Shown here: one piece after another, positions 32,855 to 37,879 of the stretch
How the letters are laid out: each line of letters begins with the position of its first letter
How positions within the stretch are numbered: position 1 is the stretch's first letter
Assembly (NCBI GenBank): GCA_016292145.1
Contig: JAEFBA010000018.1
Location: forward strand, 1 to 37,879
Length of the DNA: 37,879 nt
Direction of reading: 5' to 3'
DNA from: Saccharofermentans sp.
GTDB lineage: Bacteria > Bacillota > Clostridia > Saccharofermentanales > Saccharofermentanaceae
The notes under the pieces: model-generated
The model's input: only the letters and a program-made list of their open reading frames with translations
What the model was told of the DNA's origin: nothing
Databases searched by the model: none
Translations under genes and position numbers: made by a program

Positions 32855-33643
32855 ATGACTATTCTCGAACCATACATACCCAAAGAATACCTCGCCCTCA
32901 AGATCAACTACTGTAGGCAGCAGCTGAACATGATTCCGGAAGCAGTGATGACCGAGCGAAAAGTAAAAGGCTCAACTAAAAAAGTTTATATAGTTAAAAA
33001 TCATATTTATCTGCCCGGCAGTAAGACAGGTACGAAAATTCAGCTTGCGATGCAGCAGAGAGAGGAAATCCTTTGTAACCTGTCCAAATATGAAGGGTTG
33101 TGGAACAGTGCTTTTCGCGGTTTGCCGCCTCCCGATATTGCACCAAGAAAAATCATACGAAGCTATCTAAATAACAATGATGAACCCATAATAATGGATA
33201 GTGCATTTTTCAACAGTCTTAAGAATGATGCTGACCCTTTCTATCCTGATAACAAAAAATATTTCTATAATGGCATCTACTATCGCTCTACTAACGAAGT
33301 TGATATTGCAAGATACTACACGGAACAAGAAATTCCATTTAAGTATGAACCGGAAATCTGGATAAAAGGTCTTAATTATCCAATCTACCCGGACTTCGTG
33401 TTTCTCATTAAAGAACTCGATCTTTGTAAAATACACGAACATTTCGGCATGAAAAACTTTGTGAACTATGCACAGGCACTCCAAGTAAAGTGCTCAAACT
33501 ATTCCAATGCCGGTCTGGTCATGGATTTCGATGTAATCAACACATACAACTTCGACAGCATACCTTTTGATCTCAGAATGCTAGCAACCAAGATCAACCA
33601 CGCGGTTTATGATTCGCTTTTCGCCATGGATATCCCTTGCTGA
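32855..33643 (+). CDS. Putative PD-(D/E)XK-like protein
   Basis: A 262-residue soluble protein. Residues about 138-200 resemble a PD-(D/E)XK nuclease core: YRSTNEVDIARYYTEQEIPFKYEP (Glu), YPIYPDFVF (Pro-Asp), and KIHEHFGM (Glu-His-Phe-Gly). The spacing fits, but the last Lys of the classic motif is not obvious, so activity is uncertain. The N-terminal half has a basic stretch (KVKGSTKKVYIVKNH) and looks helical. ACGGAGG precedes the ATG at 32855. The gene is more AT-rich than its neighbours, which with its isolation hints at horizontal transfer. Confidence 0.55.
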   Translation: MTILEPYIPKEYLALKINYCRQQLNMIPEAVMTERKVKGSTKKVYIVKNHIYLPGSKTGTKIQLAMQQREEILCNLSKYEGLWNSAFRGLPPPDIAPRKIIRSYLNNNDEPIIMDSAFFNSLKNDADPFYPDNKKYFYNGIYYRSTNEVDIARYYTEQEIPFKYEPEIWIKGLNYPIYPDFVFLIKELDLCKIHEHFGMKNFVNYAQALQVKCSNYSNAGLVMDFDVINTYNFDSIPFDLRMLATKINHAVYDSLFAMDIPC

Positions 33644-33688
33644 TTATTCCAATAACAGGATATCCCTTGATAAATATCCCCATAAACA
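33628..33688 (+). repeat. Tandem 30-bp direct repeat at a gene end
   Basis: GGATATCCCTTG occurs at 33628 and 33658, and the following bases are also similar, giving two adjacent units of about 30 bases. The first unit contains the stop codon of the nuclease-like gene. It looks like a local duplication. Confidence 0.7.
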
Positions 33689-33690
33689 GC

Positions 33691-33806
33691 AGTCAACTTT
33701 TAGCTTTGATTAATGGGACAAAAACCTGTCTAAAAAGTTGACTTTTCGCAAAAGTCAGGTTTTTGGCTAGCAAATTGTCCGCAAAATCAAAGCCAAAAAA
33801 CGACTT
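33691..33806. repeat. Large structured palindrome with alternative pairings
   Basis: Nested arms pair: AGCTTTGATT (33702-33711) with AATCAAAGC (33785-33793), GGACA (33716-33720) with TGTCC (33776-33780), AAAAACCTG (33720-33728) with CAGGTTTTT (33756-33764), and a central GACTTTT-cgc-AAAAGTC (33740-33756). GTCAACTTTT (33692-33701) can instead pair perfectly with AAAAGTTGAC (33733-33742), which excludes the central hairpin. ACTTTTTG follows at about 33803. No gene is present. It may end the nuclease-like gene transcript or be a mobile palindromic element. Confidence 0.7.
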
Positions 33807-33862
33807 TTTGTATTTCTCGAAAAACGGGTATCTGAGCACCCCATATTCCCGTCATCCGGCCA

Positions 33863-33884
33863 TAAAAAAGGGGGCAAAAGCCCC
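33863..33884 (-). terminator. Terminator after the small acidic gene
   Basis: On the minus strand GGGGC-TTTT-GCCCC (33884-33871) is followed by CTTTTTTATG. It lies 37 bases past the stop of the 44-residue gene. Confidence 0.8.
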
Positions 33885-33920
33885 TAATAACTTTAAAGAC
33901 ACCGCGAACGATACCCGGGA

Positions 33921-34055
33921 TCAGCTGACTCTTATCTCTTCCATGAAGGCTTCGTAGTCGACTCTGTCGAGTTCAGCTTCTTCATTGAGATAGTCGAGCA
34001 TCGTGGTGCTGCCCTGTTCGCTTTCAACACTGTGATCGTAAGAATAATCTTCCAT
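33921..34055 (-). CDS. 44-residue acidic protein
   Basis: A short frame starting MEDYSYDHSVESEQGSTTML and ending EAFMEEIRVS. It is strongly acidic, with no Cys, no signal peptide and no membrane segment. The second half (DYLNEEAELDRVDYEAFMEEI) looks amphipathic and helical. AAGGTG lies eight bases before the ATG at 34055, and a strong terminator follows the stop, which together support a real gene. I do not recognise a family. It could be a small regulator, an antitoxin-like protein or a modified peptide precursor; nothing in the sequence decides between these. Confidence 0.6.
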   Translation of the reverse strand: MEDYSYDHSVESEQGSTTMLDYLNEEAELDRVDYEAFMEEIRVS

Positions 34056-34080
34056 AACCGAAACACCTTATTAAGATTAC

Positions 34081-34166
34081 TGTTCGTATTCTACTACTAC
34101 TTGTTCGAAAATTTTTATTACATTTTATTTCGTAACCAAATAAACATATTACAAGGCTCATGTTCG
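34081..34166 (+). promoter_or_regulatory. Three TGTTCG motifs between divergent genes
   Basis: TGTTCG occurs at 34081, 34102 and 34161, the last two followed by AAAA. All are in the same direction, 21 and 59 bases apart, in the AT-rich gap between the acidic gene and the Thr-rich gene. They could be binding sites for a shared regulator; no symmetrical LexA-type site is formed. Confidence 0.25.
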
Positions 34167-34174
34167 AAAAATAA

Positions 34175-34203
34175 TTGCAGTAAATCAACTTTAAGGGTAT
34201 TAT
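34175..34203 (+). promoter_or_regulatory. Promoter giving a leaderless mRNA for the Thr-rich gene
   Basis: TTGCAG (34175-34180), a 17-base spacer and TATTAT (34198-34203) are followed by seven bases and the ATG at 34211. The start of transcription would fall on or beside the start codon, and the only purine-rich stretch (AAGGG) lies upstream of the -10 and would not be in the mRNA. Confidence 0.6.
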
Positions 34204-34210
34204 CTTTTAC

Positions 34211-34642
34211 ATGGATAAAAAGCAATTGACAATTACTCTTTCAGTCATCGCCGGCGTACTGGTCCTCATTCTGGTCATAGCGCTGGTCGTCCGCAGCTGC
34301 AATAAGAAGGACGTTCTGGTTCCTACTACAACCACGACCACTGCAGAGGCGACTACAACGGCTGAAGCCACGACAGAATCTGCGACTGAACCTCCCATCA
34401 CCACCGAAGAGGGTGAAGTCATCATCAGACCTGACGACGGTACTACAACAACTACAACTTCAGCAACTTCTGCAACGACAAATTCCGGCAGCGGTTCCGG
34501 TTCAGGATCAGGCTCGGCTACCAACACACCCAAGCCGACTGCAACTCCTACTCCCAAGGCGGCTGAACCTACAACCAAGCCGACTTCATCTGAGGATAAC
34601 GGCGTAATCGAACTGCCCTTCGTCCCTGCAGACCAGATCTGA
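34211..34642 (+). CDS. Thr-rich membrane-anchored surface protein
   Basis: A 143-residue protein. A single helix at residues 8-28 (TLSVIAGVLVLILVIALVV) anchors a cell-surface tail. The tail is low in complexity: TTTTTTAEATTTAEATTESAT, a Gly-Ser repeat (SGSGSGSGSGS) and a Thr/Pro segment (TPKPTATPTPK), ending VIELPFVPADQI. Such Thr/Ser/Pro tails are often glycosylated or span the cell wall. There is no sorting motif and no catalytic domain. A terminator follows 27 bases past the stop. The upstream promoter predicts a leaderless transcript. Confidence 0.75.
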   Translation: MDKKQLTITLSVIAGVLVLILVIALVVRSCNKKDVLVPTTTTTTAEATTTAEATTESATEPPITTEEGEVIIRPDDGTTTTTTSATSATTNSGSGSGSGSGSATNTPKPTATPTPKAAEPTTKPTSSEDNGVIELPFVPADQI

Positions 34643-34668
34643 TAAACGCAGCAACAATTAAACTAAAC

Positions 34669-34703
34669 AAGCCCCGTTCACTTCCATGACGGGGCTTTAA
34701 TTA
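34669..34703 (+). terminator. Terminator after Thr-rich gene
   Basis: AAGCCCCGT (34669-34677) pairs with ACGGGGCTT (34689-34697), followed by TAATTATTT. It also lies 50 bases past the convergent exporter stop and may help end that transcript. Confidence 0.85.
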
Positions 34704-34751
34704 TTTCTGTTTAAACGTGTGCTGTGTGCAGCGATCCGCAGGAGTAAGGAA

Positions 34752-36440
34752 TCAGAACTCTATCTTCCTGTCACAGATCTCCAGAGCTGCAGCACGGTGC
34801 GTTACGATAATGACAGTCTTGTCAGTCAGCGCGCGAAGGTTCTCCAAGAGTTTTTTCTCAGTAGCATCATCAAGTGCACTGGTAGCTTCGTCAAGGACCA
34901 GGATGGGAGCCTCGGAAAAGATCGCGCGCGCTATTGCTATCCTCTGCATCTGGCCTTCGGAAAGGCCCGTTCCGCGCTCGCCCAATACAGTATCTATGCC
35001 GTCATCAAGTTCGGCAATAAAAGAATCCGCACAGGCGATCTTCAGTGCTTCATTGATGCGCGCCTCGTCAGATGCCAAGGACTTATCCGCAAAGCTTACG
35101 ATCTCACGGACCGTTCCGCTCATGAGTTTGTTGCCCTGCGGAACATATGCGAAGAGCCTTTGCCACGATGAAGTAAGCTCTTCCCGAGAACCGTCATTAA
35201 GCGCGACATAACGCATTCCCGAATCAGGCTTATAGATTCCCATGAGGAGCATCAGCGCAGTGGACTTGCCGCATCCGCTGTGGCCCGTGAAAGCGACATA
35301 CTCGCCCTTGGCAATTGCAAGATCAAGTGAAGTTACCGCAACAGGCATATTATCTTTGGAAATGCCGTCGACTTTATTTGATGCGGGATAGTATGTGTAA
35401 GAGACATTGTCCAGACCTATGCCCGCGAACGAATCTTTATAGAAGGCGGCAACAGCATCGCGCGGCTTGATGGAGTCAGCGATATCGTCATCGAAATTCT
35501 CGATCTCCATGAGACGCTCGGCACTCGCGATCATCTGATACCAGCGCGGAAGATAGCCTGTGATGTTTGCAAAAGGTGACTGGATCTGCGTTATGAGCTG
35601 TGTAATGGCAGTCAGGGTACCGTAACTTATGGTGCCCGTTAAGATACCGTATCCGCAGTAGATGACACCGAAGATATACATACCGTTCATCGCGCCTCCG
35701 AAGCCGAAGTTGCATATATTCGAGAAACGCATGCGCCTCATGCGGGCCTTCTTGTGTGCGCCTGTCTTAAGACGTTCTTCAGACTCAGTCTGTTCTTCTG
35801 CTGCAAAGGAACGGATGACCATGAGACTGGATATCCTTTCCTGCATGAATATCCTAACGTCGCCGTCCTTCTCCTGGACTTTCTTATGGAGCTTTTTCAT
35901 ATTCTTTCTGAAAGCAAATGTCAGAAGTGCGAGAAGGATCCCCAGCGGAATGATGATAAGCGCGAATCTCGGATCAAGGACCGTGATCATGACAAGCGCG
36001 GAGATCATCTTTACGGCCATGCCGGCAAAGCCCGGGATTATATCGGTGTAATTGTTTGCGATAAGAGTCGTGTCGTTGGTAAGCCTGTTGAGCCACTCAC
36101 CGGAATGGACTGCGCTTACGCGTCCGAAATCTTTTCGAAGGATGTTGTGCATCAGACGCTCTTTAAAAAGGTTCTCGAACGTAGAGCGCGACAGTTCTGA
36201 AAGCCAGCGCGTAACTGAATTAAGAGTCAGCTGAATGAGCACGAGTGCGATGATACAGGCCGCATTATAAATGAACCCGTCCTTATCGCGGCCGACAGCG
36301 CTGTCGACGATGCCTCTTAAGAAAAGCGCATAAAGCACACCGCTCGCACCGTTAAGGCACTGAACGATGGTGAGCAGGACGATGTAAATCTTCTTTCTGC
36401 CCGGGACTTTATAAAGCCACTTTACCGCGCTCTTCTGCAT
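34752..36440 (-). CDS. ABC exporter with fused ATPase
   Basis: A 562-residue half-size exporter. About six helices lie in residues 18-300, then the nucleotide-binding domain with Walker A GHSGCGKST (386-394), signature LSEGQMQR (493-500), Walker B ILVLDEATSALD (513-524) and the H-loop His548. This MsbA/lipid-peptide-exporter type carries out ATP-driven efflux, probably as a homodimer. There is no N-terminal C39 peptidase domain, so any leader removal would be done by another protein. It overlaps the signal-peptidase-like gene by 19 bases and belongs to the PqqD cassette. Its cargo is unknown but is likely a peptide (inference). Confidence 0.9.
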   Translation of the reverse strand: MQKSAVKWLYKVPGRKKIYIVLLTIVQCLNGASGVLYALFLRGIVDSAVGRDKDGFIYNAACIIALVLIQLTLNSVTRWLSELSRSTFENLFKERLMHNILRKDFGRVSAVHSGEWLNRLTNDTTLIANNYTDIIPGFAGMAVKMISALVMITVLDPRFALIIIPLGILLALLTFAFRKNMKKLHKKVQEKDGDVRIFMQERISSLMVIRSFAAEEQTESEERLKTGAHKKARMRRMRFSNICNFGFGGAMNGMYIFGVIYCGYGILTGTISYGTLTAITQLITQIQSPFANITGYLPRWYQMIASAERLMEIENFDDDIADSIKPRDAVAAFYKDSFAGIGLDNVSYTYYPASNKVDGISKDNMPVAVTSLDLAIAKGEYVAFTGHSGCGKSTALMLLMGIYKPDSGMRYVALNDGSREELTSSWQRLFAYVPQGNKLMSGTVREIVSFADKSLASDEARINEALKIACADSFIAELDDGIDTVLGERGTGLSEGQMQRIAIARAIFSEAPILVLDEATSALDDATEKKLLENLRALTDKTVIIVTHRAAALEICDRKIEF

Positions 36441-36862
36441 TTTCTGTAAAGCCTTCCCAATAAGCTTCTTGCTCTCATAAATATAACACGAACGGGATAT
36501 ACGGCATACCAGAACCTCGAATATAACCTGTATCCGAAGCTGTTAAAATCGACCTCCTTGCCCTTTCTTACAAGCGAAGTGAGAACGCCGATTATCTGCT
36601 CTTCTTTGATCCCGTATTCCTTGCGCAGGCAGTTGTCGCCAAGGATCACATAGCCGTCGTCACATACCTTGACCACGCGGTGCAGAACATACTGTCCGTT
36701 GGGGCGCTTATACAGGGCCACGTCATATTTCTTGAGACGCGCCTTGGGCTTCTCGATGATCGAGATATCCCTGTCCTGCCTGATCAGGGGCCTCATGCTG
36801 ACGCCAACTGTCGTATAGACCAGCTTGCCGCTTTTTTCGAGTTCTTCTTCGAAACTGATCAT
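36422..36862 (-). CDS. S26/S24 signal-peptidase-like protein
   Basis: A 146-residue protein with the serine-peptidase pattern TVGVSMRPLI (Ser22), YVLHRVVKV (His61) and VILGDN (72-77). A His rather than Lys as the second catalytic residue is the form found in archaeal and ER-type S26 peptidases, and in stand-alone members that occur with peptide-export cassettes. A hydrophobic stretch near residues 117-130 is C-terminal; no N-terminal signal anchor is visible. It overlaps the kinase-like gene upstream (ATGA) and the exporter downstream, so it probably processes the exported product (inference). Confidence 0.82.
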   Translation of the reverse strand: MISFEEELEKSGKLVYTTVGVSMRPLIRQDRDISIIEKPKARLKKYDVALYKRPNGQYVLHRVVKVCDDGYVILGDNCLRKEYGIKEEQIIGVLTSLVRKGKEVDFNSFGYRLYSRFWYAVYPVRVIFMRARSLLGRLYRKCRRAR

Positions 36863-37566
36863 GCCTGATTCATTCCTTCATAAGCAACTCTCGCGGCCTC
36901 TATCTCCATGTTGCAGCCAAGCTTAAAGAGCCCGACCGAGCCTGCCAATCTATCAACAAGTGTCATTGTTTTCCGGAGCGCGAAAACATCATTCGGGCGG
37001 TATGCCTGCTGAATAAGCATCGGGTACGCTTCTGACTTCGTTACCGGCACTATTGAATTCGTATCGGCGCGCGTCAGAATGCATATCGCCTTCAAAGGCA
37101 CTGCGATCTTATTCGAGAGCCTGTGCTTGCCATCGTAAGGCGTGCCGAAAGCAGTTACAACATCGCCTATGTGAAGCAAAGGTTTATCGTCATTTACCAT
37201 TACTGCGCGGTCACCGAAGTATTCACGCCACAACGCTGCGTGCGTTGATTTGCCCGTGCCGGAAGCGGCCATAAACATATATGCGGCGCCGTCAACTGCA
37301 ACTACAGAGCCATGGAAAAGGATCGTATCGTAAAAGGGCATCTTCTCAGATATCTTGCGGTAAACAGCGAGTTCTTCCAAATACCCGTCGGCATATCCTT
37401 TGCGCTCGGCGTGCTCCCTCTCATATTCGATATCATCATCGGAGATCACAACTTCAAAATCAGCAGGAGCAACAGTTTTGTAGTCAGCGCAATATTCGTG
37501 AACCTTCTCATAAAGAGAATTCACTTCAACGGCCTTGCCTGCAAACTCATAGCGTCCTGTGATCAT
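36859..37566 (-). CDS. HPr-kinase-like protein (PqqD-associated)
   Basis: A 235-residue P-loop protein. LFHGSVVAVDGAAYMFMAAS leads to Walker A ASGTGKST (101-108), then VNDDKPLL (124-131) and GTPYDGKHRL (141-150), matching the catalytic core of HPr kinase/phosphorylase relatives found next to PqqD proteins in Clostridia. The N-terminal 75 residues are a separate acidic region. In lasso-peptide clusters a related kinase phosphorylates the peptide; a similar role on a peptide substrate is a guess here. GAGGGAAC precedes the ATG at 37566. It overlaps the next gene (ATGA). Confidence 0.8.
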   Translation of the reverse strand: MITGRYEFAGKAVEVNSLYEKVHEYCADYKTVAPADFEVVISDDDIEYEREHAERKGYADGYLEELAVYRKISEKMPFYDTILFHGSVVAVDGAAYMFMAASGTGKSTHAALWREYFGDRAVMVNDDKPLLHIGDVVTAFGTPYDGKHRLSNKIAVPLKAICILTRADTNSIVPVTKSEAYPMLIQQAYRPNDVFALRKTMTLVDRLAGSVGLFKLGCNMEIEAARVAYEGMNQA

Positions 37567-37576
37567 GTTCCCTCAT

Positions 37577-37607
37577 AAAAAACGGAGACTGCCCTAAGAC
37601 AGTCCCG
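37577..37607 (-). terminator. Terminator between PqqD-like and kinase-like genes
   Basis: On the minus strand CGG-GACTG (37607-37600) pairs with CAGTC-T-CCG (37591-37583, one bulged base), followed by TTTTTTAT. It lies after the PqqD stop and only ten bases before the kinase ATG. Confidence 0.7.
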
Positions 37608-37624
37608 CTTGTTTTGTTTTAATT

Positions 37625-37633
37625 AGTATACCA
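37625..37633 (-). promoter_or_regulatory. Extended -10 before the terminator
   Basis: On the minus strand TGG-TATACT follows the PqqD stop (37640) by seven bases and precedes the terminator. The -35 position is poor. Transcripts from here would meet the terminator before the kinase gene, so this could be a regulated leader. Confidence 0.35.
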
Positions 37634-37639
37634 ATTCTC

Positions 37640-37879
37640 TCATTCGAGTGCGCCTATCTTTTGAAGTTCGGAGATAACGCGGTCCACGTCTCTCTCGATC
37701 GCTCCCTCAGGTGCCTCAAAACGTTCTTTCATTGCTGCTACGACCTGATCTCTTGTTGTCTCTTCCTTGAGCAGTTCGACGATCGTGCCAAGCGTCTTAT
37801 TTCCTTTTACGATTCCCGAGAACTCCGCACCTGATGTAGGCACGAGATAGGATTCGTCAGAAGAATTGTGTGTAATAAA
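37640..37879 (-). CDS. PqqD-like protein, 5' end cut by window
   Basis: The visible 79 residues read into the window edge without a stop and end with IGALE. FITHNSSDESYLVPTSGAEF at the cut end, GNKTLGTIVELLKEETTRDQ in the middle and IERDVDRVISELQKIGALE at the end match the winged-helix PqqD family, which binds leader peptides (RRE domains) of modified peptides. A GTG at 37843 is in frame but lies inside the conserved domain, so the real start is outside. It precedes the kinase-like gene, but a terminator separates them. Confidence 0.78.
   Translation of the reverse strand, partial: FITHNSSDESYLVPTSGAEFSGIVKGNKTLGTIVELLKEETTRDQVVAAMKERFEAPEGAIERDVDRVISELQKIGALE

Noticed and set aside
33763..33957. 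64-codon frame on the plus strand
   Set aside because: It overlaps the palindrome and the terminator of the minus-strand acidic gene, has no binding site, and reads as non-family sequence.
1..37879. CRISPR array, rRNA, prophage or integrative element
   Set aside because: No spaced direct-repeat array, rRNA sequence, integrase, transposase or phage structural gene was found on either strand.

Overview
The window looks like chromosomal DNA of a mid-GC Clostridia (Bacillota), probably an uncultured gut or rumen lineage. The reasons are strong AGGAGG-type ribosome binding sites, U-tailed hairpin terminators, and families typical of Clostridia: C_GCAxxG_C_C protein, DUF896, BspA-type leucine-rich repeats, AzlC/AzlD and a type I-beta DAHP synthase. 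This placement is inference; no rRNA or other strong taxonomic marker is present. I see no CRISPR array, transposase, integrase or phage gene.

Layout. 1-3.4 kb: the start of a truncated gene, a polytopic membrane protein, and a divergent ECF sigma factor that carries a membrane segment and an outer leucine-rich-repeat domain in the same chain. 3.4-14.2 kb: an aldo/keto reductase with ferredoxin-type cysteines, then two two-component systems around two ABC transporters. One transporter (ATPase plus ABC-2 permease) lies between the systems on the minus strand; the other (MacB/LolD-type ATPase plus FtsX permease) is divergent from the second response regulator. 14.2-19.2 kb: small accessory genes (2H phosphoesterase, two SUKH/SMI1-KNR4 proteins, C_GCAxxG_C_C protein, SPFH protein, DUF896) and an acyl-ACP thioesterase. 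19.2-19.5 kb: divergent tRNA-Ser(GGA) and tRNA-Thr(GGT), each with a near-consensus promoter. 19.5-22.6 kb: an AzlC-AzlD fusion, a lipoprotein, and a zinc-ribbon membrane protein with a Pro/Ala-rich stalk.

22.6-30.2 kb is the metabolic core, all on the minus strand: aroF, then tyrA-aroB-aroA-aroC-[chorismate mutase/aroE/aroK fusion]-aroQ. Together they cover all seven shikimate steps, chorismate mutase and prephenate dehydrogenase. Upstream of aroF is a promoter, a 20-codon leader peptide with six Tyr and three Phe codons, and an intrinsic terminator. This reads as a Phe/Tyr-sensing transcription attenuator. A second terminator separates aroF from tyrA.

30.2-34.7 kb: a CarD-family regulator, a two-domain PPK2 kinase, a PD-(D/E)XK-like protein, a large structured palindrome, a 44-codon acidic protein, and a Thr-rich membrane-anchored protein whose promoter predicts a leaderless mRNA. 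34.7-37.9 kb: a minus-strand cassette of PqqD-like protein (cut by the window edge), HPr-kinase-like protein, S26 signal-peptidase-like protein and ABC exporter. It resembles a peptide-modification and export system with no visible precursor or radical-SAM enzyme in the window.

The most interesting items are the aromatic leader attenuator, the PqqD/kinase/peptidase/exporter cassette, the membrane-anchored sigma factor, the enzyme fusions, and several intergenic palindromes of unknown function.
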